A stretch of DNA of 47,161 nucleotides, taken from positions 1 to 47,161 of the forward strand of contig NZ_JAENRY010000023.1 in NCBI RefSeq assembly GCF_016612545.1, written 5' to 3'. The first letter of the stretch is position 1, and each line of letters starts with the position of its first letter. Of the stretch, positions 18,060 through 25,616 are shown piece by piece. The notes under the pieces were generated by a model. It ran no database searches, was not told the origin of the DNA, and was given only the letters and a program-made list of their open reading frames with translations. The position numbers and the translations under genes are program-made. The stretch is from Streptomyces sp. MBT65. Its GTDB lineage: Bacteria; Actinomycetota; Actinomycetes; Streptomycetales; Streptomycetaceae.

Positions 18060-18104
18060 CGCCGTACGGACGTGAACCGAGCGAAGCGAAAGGAAGGCAG
18101 AGCG

Positions 18105-19091
18105 ATGGAGCACGGAGAACTCACCCCACCCACCACACGCGTTCCAGCCGTCAAGCACCACGCCGGCATCCACTCGTCCGACGAGGAGTTCCTGGCGGTG
18201 GTGGTGCCGTTCCTCAGGGAGGGCATCGACGCCGAGGACGAACCGGACCCGGTGGTCATCACCACCGCGCGCAAACTCGACCTGCTGCGCGGCGCGTTGG
18301 GCCCGAATGCCAACCGGGTCGACTTCCGCGACTCCGTGTGGTGGTACCACGGCAGCCCCGCCACCAGCATGGCCACCGCCCTCGACTACTACGTCACGCA
18401 CGCGAGCCCCGAGGGCCGCCTCCATATGACGGGCGAGCCGGTCTGGGAGGACCGCTCACCGCGCCAGATCCCCGAGTGGAAGCGGTACGAGGCCTTGGCC
18501 ACCGAACTCTTCACCGGCGCCCCGCCCGACCTGATGTGCCTCTACGACACCCGTACCGCGCCACCCGACGTCGTCGACGCAGCCCGGCACACGCACCCGA
18601 CCGAACTCGACCGGCACGGCGTCCGGCCCAGCCCGCTCTTCACGGCGCCCGCGGTGTACGCGACCCGGGGCCTCGGCCCACTGCCCGCACCGCCGCCGGA
18701 CGCGGTCGGGGTCGGCCTGGACGGGGACCTGACCGCCGGTCACCGGTTCGCGGCGGACCAGGCACGGGTCCGCGGCATGGCCCCCGACGAGGCGGCCCGC
18801 TTCGGGCAGGCCGTGTCCGGCGCCACGCGCTACGCGGCCTCCCAGGGCTGCGACCGCGCACACCTGCGGCTGTGGTCGACCCGGCAGCGGATCATCTGCG
18901 AACTGCGTACCCCACGCGGCCGGATCACCGATCCGTTCCTCGGCTTCCGGCCACCGGGTGCCGAAGTGCGGCCGGAGGACGGGCTGTGGCACACCCGCCA
19001 GGTCTGCGAGTTCGTGGACATGCGGTCCGGCGACCAGGAGCGGGAGGGCTGGACCATCCGGATGGAGACGGCTCTCGTCACGACAGGTTGA
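18105..19091 (+). CDS. MEDS-domain sensor protein with degenerate anti-sigma-like C-terminus
   Basis: This 328-aa protein carries an N-terminal MEDS (DcmR-type sensory) domain, residues about 15-170, beginning HHAGIHSSDEEFLAVVVPFL and containing WWYHGSPATSM. Its C-terminal third resembles an RsbW-type HATPase, but the N-box position reads FGQAVSGATRYAASQG without the expected Glu and Asn. ATP binding there is probably lost. I chose ATG 18105 because AAGGAAGG precedes it; a GTG at 18072 is possible. It is flanked by the LuxR regulator and an intact HATPase protein in the same direction, suggesting a small signalling set. No sigma factor gene is next to it. Confidence 0.8.
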   Translation: MEHGELTPPTTRVPAVKHHAGIHSSDEEFLAVVVPFLREGIDAEDEPDPVVITTARKLDLLRGALGPNANRVDFRDSVWWYHGSPATSMATALDYYVTHASPEGRLHMTGEPVWEDRSPRQIPEWKRYEALATELFTGAPPDLMCLYDTRTAPPDVVDAARHTHPTELDRHGVRPSPLFTAPAVYATRGLGPLPAPPPDAVGVGLDGDLTAGHRFAADQARVRGMAPDEAARFGQAVSGATRYAASQGCDRAHLRLWSTRQRIICELRTPRGRITDPFLGFRPPGAEVRPEDGLWHTRQVCEFVDMRSGDQEREGWTIRMETALVTTG

Positions 19092-19243
19092 CGAACCCGC
19101 CCACGGATACGGGTAGTTCCCCCCGCGCCTCGAAGGGCACGGCGGACGCATGGTGGATACAAGGCCGGGTCTGCCCGCGGACCCGGCTCGCACCGCACCG
19201 CAGCGCACGAGCCGAACGCCCCAGGGGCCGAAGGGAATCGACC

Positions 19244-19924
19244 ATGCCGAACGACCGTCCACGCGGGCTGCCGACCGTGGGCGAGGGGTGCACCTCGATC
19301 CTGGGCCCGGGAAAGTCCTCGGTCCGCCGGGCGAGGGAACTCGTCCGCAAACGGCTGTCCGAGTACGGCCTCCAGGACCTGGTGGACATCGCCGAACTGC
19401 TGGTCAGCGAACTCGCCACCAACGCCGTCGTGCACGCGGGCGGCCGCTACCGGCTCACCCTGTCCCTGGATGTCGGCACCCTGCGGTGCGAAGTGGCCGA
19501 CGAGCGGCGTCACTTGCCCCGGCCCCCGCACCGGCAGGCCGAGAGCGACGCCCACCTCGACGTCGACCCCGACAGCGAGAACGGCCGCGGTCTGTTCCTG
19601 GTCGACGCACTCGCCCACCGCTGGGGCAGCCGCCTGGTGGACGACGGCAAGGAGGTCTGGTTCGAGCTGGAGATCCAGACACCGGACGGCACGGGGGACG
19701 CGGCAACGGCGGACGCGTCCCTTCAGGTACCGGCACCGGCACCGGCTCGCCCCCGGTTCCAAGAGACGTACGGCCGCGCCGAGTTGTGCCACGGGCGGAC
19801 GGATCACGACTACAGCGCCGACGGAGACCGGACCGAGGGCCTCGGCCTGCGCGGCCGGTACCGCCCACGGCGTTCGGTACGGCCCACGGCGTCCGGTGTC
19901 GGCCGCCGTGTCCTGTCCGCTTGA
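19244..19924 (+). CDS. RsbW-like ATP-binding protein (HATPase_c, anti-sigma type)
   Basis: This 226-aa protein carries a GHKL ATPase domain of the RsbW/SpoIIAB type over residues about 15-145. The N-box (IAELLVSELATNAVVHAG) and the G-box (DSENGRGLFLVDALAHRWG) are intact. A roughly 80-residue basic, proline-rich, low-complexity tail follows and is probably disordered. Such proteins in Streptomyces are serine kinases or anti-sigma factors, or regulators without a known partner. ATG 19244 has a GAAGGGA site. Its stop is 6 bp from the stop of the convergent PAP2 gene. Partner and target are unknown. Confidence 0.85.
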   Translation: MPNDRPRGLPTVGEGCTSILGPGKSSVRRARELVRKRLSEYGLQDLVDIAELLVSELATNAVVHAGGRYRLTLSLDVGTLRCEVADERRHLPRPPHRQAESDAHLDVDPDSENGRGLFLVDALAHRWGSRLVDDGKEVWFELEIQTPDGTGDAATADASLQVPAPAPARPRFQETYGRAELCHGRTDHDYSADGDRTEGLGLRGRYRPRRSVRPTASGVGRRVLSA

Positions 19925-19930
19925 GCACGT

Positions 19931-20626
19931 CTACCGGCCGGTCCGCTCCTGTGCCGCGCCCGCCGGATCCGCCCAGTCGGCGACCAGCCCTGCCGGCAGC
20001 CACCGCGCCGCCGCGCACACGCACACCCCGAACCAGCCGACGGCGAACAGCCAGCCACCGACGACGTCCGTGAACCAGTGCACGCCCAGATACAACCGGG
20101 TCAGCCCGACCACCGCGCCCCAGCAACCGACGGCCAGACAGAGCGGGACTCTCCCGTGCGGGGCGCGCACGCGTATCGCGAGGATCACCAGCCCGGCGGT
20201 GAGCGCGGCCGTGGTGGTGTGGCCGGAGGGGAAGGCCCAGCCGGAGGCATGTCCGGCCCAGTCGCCCAGCGCCGGGCGGGGGCGCGCGACCAGGGCCATC
20301 ACGCCGTAGCGCAGGCCCTGGCCGGAGGCGAGGCAGGCCGTGGCCAGGGTCGCGGCGAGGAGGCGCCCGTGTGCGGTGCGGCCGGTGAGGAGCCCGGCGA
20401 GGACGACGAGGGCGTACGGGATCACGCCCGTGCCGGTCGCGGTCAGACCCCGGGCCACCGCCACCGCCATGTCCGGGCGGTGGGCGACGGACCAGGACAG
20501 CACGTCCTCGTCCGTGAACAGCGGAGCGCCCTCGTGCCCGATCACCACCATGCTCAGCACGCCGAACGCGGTCCAGGCGCCGAGGCCGACGCTGCCCGCC
20601 AGTTCGGCGAGGTCCTCGCGGTTCAC
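19931..20626 (-). CDS. PAP2-family membrane phosphatase (variant motif 1)
   Basis: This 231-aa membrane protein has about six hydrophobic segments and the PAP2 phosphatase motifs PSGH (residues 133-136) and R177-x5-H183-x3-D187. Motif 1 (K-x6-RP) is degenerate: RPRP is present at 115-118, but the lysine position is occupied by Gly108, with Arg106 nearby. It may act on a lipid pyrophosphate or phosphatidic acid, or have reduced activity. The start is GTG 20626, overlapping the upstream PAP2 stop as GTGA. It is the last of three coupled membrane genes. Confidence 0.85.
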   Translation of the reverse strand: MNREDLAELAGSVGLGAWTAFGVLSMVVIGHEGAPLFTDEDVLSWSVAHRPDMAVAVARGLTATGTGVIPYALVVLAGLLTGRTAHGRLLAATLATACLASGQGLRYGVMALVARPRPALGDWAGHASGWAFPSGHTTTAALTAGLVILAIRVRAPHGRVPLCLAVGCWGAVVGLTRLYLGVHWFTDVVGGWLFAVGWFGVCVCAAARWLPAGLVADWADPAGAAQERTGR

Positions 20627-21228
20627 GACATCAGCAGCGGTCGCAGCCGGGTGGCCGTGATCCGCCGGGTCAGGGAGTCCGGCCGCCGCTTCAGCAGCGT
20701 CATCGCGCCGAACGCCAGCAGCGCGCCGACCGCCACGCCCACCACCACGTCGTGCGGATAGTGGACCCCGACCCAGACCCGGGAGACCGCCATCGCGAGC
20801 GCGGCCACCGCGGCGACCGCACCGAGTCGGCGCGAGACGAAGAACAGGGCGACGGCCGCCGCGGCGGCGATGGTCGCGTGGTTGCTCGGGAAGGACCAGT
20901 CGCCCTGCGCCGGACACGTCTCCAGCGTGGCGACCCGAAAGGTCCGGCAGGGTCGGCTCTCCCGGACCAGCGACTTGAGCAGCGAGTCGATGCCGTACAC
21001 GGCGACCACGACCACCGGCACGGCCAGCGCCGTCACCGCCGCCTCGGCACCGACCCGGCGCGCCCGCCACCAGCCCACGACCATCAGCACGGCGAACACC
21101 GCGAGCCCGTACGTCGACCATGCCGAGACCGTGGCGTCCAGCCAACCCGGGGCGTGCTGGGCGGAGTCGACCACATCCGTGTATTCCTCGCCGTCGATGG
21201 ACGACGCCTGGAACCCGACGAGGATCAT
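20623..21228 (-). CDS. PAP2-family membrane phosphatase
   Basis: This 201-aa polytopic membrane phosphatase has all three PAP2 motifs: K85-x6-R92P93, PSNH (114-117) and SR150-x5-H156-x3-D160. Related enzymes dephosphorylate undecaprenyl pyrophosphate (BcrC type) or phosphatidic acid. The start ATG 21228 overlaps the stop of the DedA gene as ATGA, and its own stop overlaps the next PAP2 start. Coupling to a DedA protein fits a role in polyprenyl-phosphate or phospholipid recycling (inference). Confidence 0.9.
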   Translation of the reverse strand: MILVGFQASSIDGEEYTDVVDSAQHAPGWLDATVSAWSTYGLAVFAVLMVVGWWRARRVGAEAAVTALAVPVVVVAVYGIDSLLKSLVRESRPCRTFRVATLETCPAQGDWSFPSNHATIAAAAAVALFFVSRRLGAVAAVAALAMAVSRVWVGVHYPHDVVVGVAVGALLAFGAMTLLKRRPDSLTRRITATRLRPLLMS

Positions 21229-21902
21229 CCGTGCGCCTCCCCGGCCTTCGCCGCCCGGGCGGACCTGCGGGAGCGGCGCACCTCGGCGGCGAGGGGGAGC
21301 AACGACACGACGACGATCAGGGCGACCATGGGCAGCAGGTACTTGTCGACGTTCGGGATCGACGAACCCAGGGCGTACCCGGCGAGCGTCAGTCCCAGGC
21401 TCCACACCAGACCGCCGGCCACCTGCCACACGGTGAACGTCCGCACGGGCACCCCGAGAGCGCCCGCCATCGGGTTCAGGACCGTCCGCACCACGGGCAC
21501 GAAGCGGGCCAGCACGATCGCCTTCGCGTAGCCGTACCGCTCCAGCAACTCCTCGGCGCGCCGGGCTCCTTCGTGCAGCCGGGCCGAGCGGCTGCGGGCG
21601 AGCAGCGCGCCGCCCGCCTTCCGGCCGAGCAGATAGCCGCACTGCGCTCCGGCGAGCGCGCCCGCCGTCGCGGCCACCAGCAGGGGCGGCAACGACAGCT
21701 TGACCGCTCTGTCGGCGCCGCCGGTGCACAGCAGGCCCGCCGTGAACAGCAGGGAGTCGCCGGGCAGGAAGAAGCCGATCAGCAGCCCCGTCTCGGCGAA
21801 CATCACCACGCCGACGCCCAGCACACCGAAGGCGGCGAGCAGCGACTTGGCGTCCAGCACGTTGACGGCGAGCTGGGACGCCAGGTCCAAGGGTGTGGTC
21901 AT
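21225..21902 (-). CDS. DedA / SNARE-associated family membrane protein
   Basis: This 225-aa DedA protein has the family signatures E-T-G-L-L-I-G-F-F-L-P-G-D (near residues 38-50) and ARFVPVVRTVLNPMAG (near 132-147). DedA proteins include flippases for undecaprenyl phosphate and phospholipids. I chose ATG 21902, preceded by AAGGGG; an upstream in-phase ATG at 21947 lacks a ribosome site and would run into the palindromic DNA there. It heads the dedA-PAP2-PAP2 transcript, divergent from efeUO across an operator-rich gap. Confidence 0.9.
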   Translation of the reverse strand: MTTPLDLASQLAVNVLDAKSLLAAFGVLGVGVVMFAETGLLIGFFLPGDSLLFTAGLLCTGGADRAVKLSLPPLLVAATAGALAGAQCGYLLGRKAGGALLARSRSARLHEGARRAEELLERYGYAKAIVLARFVPVVRTVLNPMAGALGVPVRTFTVWQVAGGLVWSLGLTLAGYALGSSIPNVDKYLLPMVALIVVVSLLPLAAEVRRSRRSARAAKAGEAHG

Positions 21903-21929
21903 CGTCGCGAGCCCCTTCGCCGGTCGGTC

Positions 21930-21949
21930 GGATGTCTCGTACGACATCC
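21930..21949. promoter_or_regulatory. Inverted repeat in the dedA leader
   Basis: Perfect 7-bp arms GGATGTC/GACATCC surround TCGTAC. It lies 27 bp upstream of the chosen dedA start. It could be an operator or a leader hairpin; no known regulator is recognised. Confidence 0.4.
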
Positions 21950-21955
21950 ATCTCT

Positions 21956-21973
21956 GACTACAAATCTGTAGAC
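21956..21973. promoter_or_regulatory. CTACA-N4-TGTAG operator, site 1
   Basis: GACTACAAATCTGTAGAC is an 18-bp near-perfect palindrome, one of three alike in the dedA/efeUO divergent region. Its centre is 19 bp (about two helical turns) from site 2. Confidence 0.6.
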
Positions 21974-21974
21974 G

Positions 21975-21992
21975 GTCTACTCAACTGTAGAC
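21975..21992. promoter_or_regulatory. CTACA-N4-TGTAG operator, site 2
   Basis: GTCTACTCAACTGTAGAC has 6-bp perfect outer arms (GTCTAC/GTAGAC). The overlapping GTAGACGGTCTAC at 21968-21980 links it to site 1, so sites 1 and 2 could be bound cooperatively. Confidence 0.6.
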
Positions 21993-22032
21993 GATCGTCG
22001 CGCAGGAGAAGTTCCGCACTTTTGCCCGGTCG

Positions 22033-22061
22033 TTGCCGATTCATGACTGACCGACTACATG
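22033..22061 (+). promoter_or_regulatory. Candidate efeUO promoter
   Basis: TTGCCG (22033-22038), a 17-bp spacer and TACATG (22056-22061) are a moderate match to a vegetative promoter. Operator site 3 overlaps the -10. Confidence 0.35.
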
Positions 22062-22070
22062 CATGTAGTC
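22053..22070. promoter_or_regulatory. CTACA-N4-TGTAG operator, site 3
   Basis: GACTACATGCATGTAGTC is a perfect 18-bp palindrome. It covers the -10 position of the candidate efeUO promoter. Confidence 0.7.
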
Positions 22071-22087
22071 ATGATGGTCCGCGAAGT

Positions 22088-22099
22088 AAGGCATGCCTT
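22088..22099. promoter_or_regulatory. AAGGCATGCCTT palindrome before efeUO
   Basis: A perfect 12-bp palindrome lies between the candidate promoter and the ribosome site. Its AGG-N4-CCT core recalls DtxR/MntR-type metal boxes, but the spacing differs from the classical 19-bp iron box, so the assignment is tentative. Confidence 0.35.
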
Positions 22100-22125
22100 C
22101 ACTAAGTCAGGAGGGGTCGCGCCCT

Positions 22126-24159
22126 ATGTGGGACGACGCGTTTCCGAGTTTTCTGATCGGGCTGCGGGAGGGGCTGGAAGCGGGACTCATCGTCTCGATC
22201 CTGGTCGCCACCCTCGTCCGAGCCGACGCCAAGTCCCGGCTCCCGCAGGTGTGGACGGGCGTGCTGGCCGCGATCGCCCTCGCGATGAGCTTCGGCGCGG
22301 TCCTCACCTTCACCGCCGCGAACCTCTCCGCCACGGCCCAAGAGGCCTTCGGCGGTGTCCTCAGCGTGATCGCCGTCGCGTTCGTCACCGCGATGGTGTT
22401 CTGGATGCGCCGCTCGGCCCGCACCTTCTCCGGCGAGATCAGGGAGAAGGTGACCGGCGCGCTCGGCATGGGCGCGGGCGTGCTGATGCTCACCTCCTTC
22501 CTCGCGGTGGGCCGCGAGGGCCTGGAGACGGCCCTGTTCCTGTGGACCACGGCCCGCGCGGCCGGCGAGTCCGCCGGTCCCCTGACCGGCGCGGGCATCG
22601 GGCTCGTCCTCGCGGCGGTCCTGTGCTGGGGCCTGTACCGCCGGGTCCTCCGGATCAACCTCGCCAAGTTCTTCACCGCCACCGGCGTCGTCCTCGTCGT
22701 CATCGCGGCCGGCGTCCTCGGCTACGGTCTGCGCGACCTCCAGGAGGGCGGCGTCCTCCCCGGCCTGACCACATACGCCTTCGACCTCAGCGGCAGCGTC
22801 GACGCGGGCTCCTGGTACAGCACCCTCGTCCAGGGCGTGTTCAACCTGATGCCCACGATGACCTGGCTCCAAGTGGTGGGCTACGTCGGCTATCTGGTCG
22901 TGGTCCTGCCCCTGTTCGTACGCGGGGTGCGCGGTGAGCGGGTCAGGACACCGGAGCCGGAGTCCGCGCCCGCGCCGGAGATCGTGTCGTCCCCGCGCCG
23001 CCGACCCGTCTGGGTGGTGCCCGTCGCGGTGGTCGCCGTGCCCGCGGTCGTGGCCGGGTGCGTCGTCGCCCTTGCCCGTCCCAAGCCCGCGAGCTCCCAG
23101 ACGGTGGCCGTCTCCGAGACGGAGTGCGGCAAGGGCTTCACCGCGCCCGACACCGGACGCCAGACCTTCCAGATGCACAACACCGGTGACAAGACCGCCG
23201 AGGTGTACCTGATCGACCCGGCCACCGGCGCGGTCTACGGCGAGGTCGAGGGCCTCGCCCCCGGCACCACCCGGGACCTGGTCGCCACCGTCGCGGGCGG
23301 CTCGTACGCCTGGCGCTGCGTGCCCACCGGCGCGAAGGCCGTCACCTCGGCCACGGTCCACGTCAGCGGCACGGGCGGCGCGGTGAAGGCGGTCGTCCCC
23401 GTCTCCGAGAGCGACCTCGCCGTCCCCCTCACGACCTACAAGGCGTACGTCGACCAGGGCTTGGCCACGCTCGAGACCCGGACCCGGCAGCTCAGCGCCG
23501 ACATCGCCGGCAACCACCTCGCCAAGGCGCGCACCGACTGGCTGACCGCGCACCGCACGTACTCCTCCCTCGGCGCCGCCTACGGAACCTTCGAGGACTT
23601 CGACCAGGAGATCAACGGCCGGGCCGACGGGCTGGCCGGGGGAGTGGCGAACAAGGACTTCGCGGGCTTCCACCGCATCGAGTACGGGCTGTGGCACGGG
23701 CAGTCGGCGAGTGAACTCAAGGCGCCCGCCCAGCAGTTGGCCACCGCTGTCGTAGGACTGCGGAAGGCGTTCCCCACCCAGGACTTCGACCCCGGCGACC
23801 TGCCGCTGCGGGCCCACGAAATCCTGGAGAACGCCCTGCAGTTCGAACTGACCGGCGATACGGACGAGGGCAGCGGCACCAACCTCGCGACCGTCGACAG
23901 CAATCTCGCCGGTACCCGCGAACTGCTCACCGTACTGCGGCCGTTGCTCACCAAGGAGTCCCCGACGCTGCTTCCGGCCGTCGATGCGGCAGTCGCCCGG
24001 TTGCAGAAGCTGCTCGACTCGGCGCACCACGGCGGCAGTTGGACCCCCGTCGAGCAGTTGAGCAGGCCGGAGAAGGCCCGACTCGACGGCGCCACCGGGC
24101 AGTTGCTGGAGGACCTGGCCCCGGTGCCGGACCTGCTGGAGATCAGGAAGTCCGCCTGA
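22126..24159 (+). CDS. EfeU-EfeO fusion: FTR1-type iron permease joined to cupredoxin/imelysin domain
   Basis: This 677-aa fusion has residues 1-270 as an FTR1/EfeU permease with two REGLE motifs (14-18 and 130-134), which carry iron through the membrane. A further hydrophobic segment (295-317) leads to an extracytoplasmic part. This consists of a cupredoxin-like domain (about 325-425, Cys334 and Cys398) and an imelysin/EfeO domain (about 430-677) with the HRIE motif at 516-519. In many bacteria EfeU and EfeO are separate proteins. ATG 22126 is preceded by AGGAGG; an in-phase ATG at 22093 lies in the palindrome region and is unlikely. The efeB start overlaps its stop, so the whole EfeUOB function is encoded in two genes. 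Confidence 0.93.
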   Translation: MWDDAFPSFLIGLREGLEAGLIVSILVATLVRADAKSRLPQVWTGVLAAIALAMSFGAVLTFTAANLSATAQEAFGGVLSVIAVAFVTAMVFWMRRSARTFSGEIREKVTGALGMGAGVLMLTSFLAVGREGLETALFLWTTARAAGESAGPLTGAGIGLVLAAVLCWGLYRRVLRINLAKFFTATGVVLVVIAAGVLGYGLRDLQEGGVLPGLTTYAFDLSGSVDAGSWYSTLVQGVFNLMPTMTWLQVVGYVGYLVVVLPLFVRGVRGERVRTPEPESAPAPEIVSSPRRRPVWVVPVAVVAVPAVVAGCVVALARPKPASSQTVAVSETECGKGFTAPDTGRQTFQMHNTGDKTAEVYLIDPATGAVYGEVEGLAPGTTRDLVATVAGGSYAWRCVPTGAKAVTSATVHVSGTGGAVKAVVPVSESDLAVPLTTYKAYVDQGLATLETRTRQLSADIAGNHLAKARTDWLTAHRTYSSLGAAYGTFEDFDQEINGRADGLAGGVANKDFAGFHRIEYGLWHGQSASELKAPAQQLATAVVGLRKAFPTQDFDPGDLPLRAHEILENALQFELTGDTDEGSGTNLATVDSNLAGTRELLTVLRPLLTKESPTLLPAVDAAVARLQKLLDSAHHGGSWTPVEQLSRPEKARLDGATGQLLEDLAPVPDLLEIRKSA

Positions 24160-25481
24160 TGAGCGCCGAGAACACGAACAGCACCGGCCGTAGTGAAGGG
24201 AACCGTCCGATGTCCACTGCCGAAACCCCGGGCTGCCCGGCGGGAGCCGGTCGCCGTTCCTTCGTGCGGACGGCGCTCGGTGCCGGGGCCGCCGGAGCGG
24301 TGCTGGCCGGCGGGGCGTTCGCGCTCGCCGAGACCGGTGGCACTGCGCAGGCGCAGGCCGCGGACACCACGAACGCCGCCGAGGTGCCCTTCCACGGCAC
24401 CCATCAGGCGGGCATTCTCACCCCCGCCCCGGCCGCCGCGACCTTCGTCTCCCTCGACGTGATCGCCGACAACCGCGCCGAACTGGCCGACCTGCTGCGC
24501 ACGATCACCGAACGGGCCCGCTTCCTCACCACCGGCGGCATCCCGGCCGACCTCGGCGTCGGCGCGCCGCCCGCAGACAACGGCATCCTCGGACCGGAGG
24601 TCCCCGCCGACGCCCTCACGGTGACCGTCGGCGTGGGCGCGTCCCTCTTCGACGACCGCTACGGCCTGGCGCATGCCAAGCCGCGTCGGCTGACCCCGAT
24701 GAAGACGTTCCCGAACGACAACCTGCGCGCCGCCGAGTGTCACGGCGACCTCTCGCTCCAGGTGTGCGGCGCCCGCCAGGACACGGTGCTGCACGCGCTG
24801 CGCGACATCGCCCGGCACACCCGCGGCGGCATGCAGATCAAGTGGCGTATCGACGGCTTCCAGAACACCCCGCGCCCCACCGGCGCCCAGCGCAATCTGC
24901 TCGGCTTCAAGGACGGCATCGCCAACCCGGACGTGACGTCCACCCGCGAGACCGACCGGCTGATCTGGGTCGGCGACGGACAGGGCGAGCCCGCCTGGGC
25001 GAGCGGCGGCAGCTACCAGGTGATCCGGATCATCCGCATGCTGGTCGAGTTCTGGGACCGGGTCTCGCTCAGCGAGCAGGAGTTGATGTTCGGCCGCCGC
25101 AAGGACACCGGCGCCCCGCTGGACGGCGCCAAGGAGACGGACATCCCGCACTACGCCAAGGACCCCAAGGGCACGGCGATCCCGCTCGACGCCCATATCC
25201 GCCTCGCCAACCCGCGCACCGCGGCCACCGACACCTCACGCATCCTGCGCCGCGGCTACAACTACGACCGGGGCATCGACGCCGTGGGCAACCTGGACAT
25301 GGGCCTGGTCTTCTGCTGCTACCAGCAGGACGTGAAGCGGCAGTTCGAGGCGACCCAGACCCGGCTGATCGACGAACCCCTCGTCGACTACATCTCCCCG
25401 ACGGGCGGCGGCTACTTCTACGCGCTGCCCGGCGCGAAGGACGCCAAAGACTGGCTCGGGCGAGGTTTGCTGGCCACCTGA
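24159..25481 (+). CDS. efeB: EfeB: Tat-exported DyP-type heme peroxidase / deferrochelatase
   Basis: This protein of about 440 aa has a twin-arginine signal ([11 protein letters not shown], Arg32-Arg33 plus hydrophobic core) and a DyP-type peroxidase body. GFKDG (249-253) supplies the distal Asp252, and His346 in [11 protein letters not shown] is the likely proximal heme ligand. It works outside the cell membrane with EfeUO, oxidising ferrous iron or taking iron from heme. ATG 24159 overlaps the efeUO stop by one base and has AGGA upstream. ATG 24210, with GAAGGGA, is an equally plausible start and gives 423 aa with a shorter n-region. Confidence 0.93.
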   Translation: MSAENTNSTGRSEGNRPMSTAETPGCPAGAGRRSFVRTALGAGAAGAVLAGGAFALAETGGTAQAQAADTTNAAEVPFHGTHQAGILTPAPAAATFVSLDVIADNRAELADLLRTITERARFLTTGGIPADLGVGAPPADNGILGPEVPADALTVTVGVGASLFDDRYGLAHAKPRRLTPMKTFPNDNLRAAECHGDLSLQVCGARQDTVLHALRDIARHTRGGMQIKWRIDGFQNTPRPTGAQRNLLGFKDGIANPDVTSTRETDRLIWVGDGQGEPAWASGGSYQVIRIIRMLVEFWDRVSLSEQELMFGRRKDTGAPLDGAKETDIPHYAKDPKGTAIPLDAHIRLANPRTAATDTSRILRRGYNYDRGIDAVGNLDMGLVFCCYQQDVKRQFEATQTRLIDEPLVDYISPTGGGYFYALPGAKDAKDWLGRGLLAT

Positions 25482-25536
25482 CCAGGTATTTTTCTCTCCT
25501 TTGAGCAAGACCTGCCATGGTCTTTGCCGACCGCTA

Positions 25537-25553
25537 CTGCGAATGGGTTGCAG
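25537..25553 (+). promoter_or_regulatory. Candidate metal-regulator box 1 before the nickel permease
   Basis: CTGCGAATGGGTTGCAG is an inverted repeat with 6-bp arms (one mismatch) and a 5-bp spacer. The TGCRA-N5-TTGCA form resembles, from memory, the sites of the Fur-family nickel regulator Nur of Streptomyces. Confidence 0.45.
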
Positions 25554-25572
25554 GTACGGGAGGATGGCACGA

Positions 25573-25589
25573 GGTTGCAGGCCGCAACC
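25573..25589 (+). promoter_or_regulatory. Candidate metal-regulator box 2 before the nickel permease
   Basis: GGTTGCAGGCCGCAACC has perfect 6-bp arms and a 5-bp spacer, ending 27 bp before the permease start. It shares arm size and spacer with box 1 but has the half-sites in the opposite order. Confidence 0.4.
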
Positions 25590-25616
25590 GCGTACCCGAA
25601 AGAAAGACCCTCCTCG

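Noticed and set aside
22081..22107. Classical DmdR/IdeR iron box before efeUO
   Set aside because: The palindrome there has AGG-N4-CCT spacing and does not fit the 19-bp TTAGGTTAGGCTAACCTAA-type site; kept only as an unassigned palindrome.
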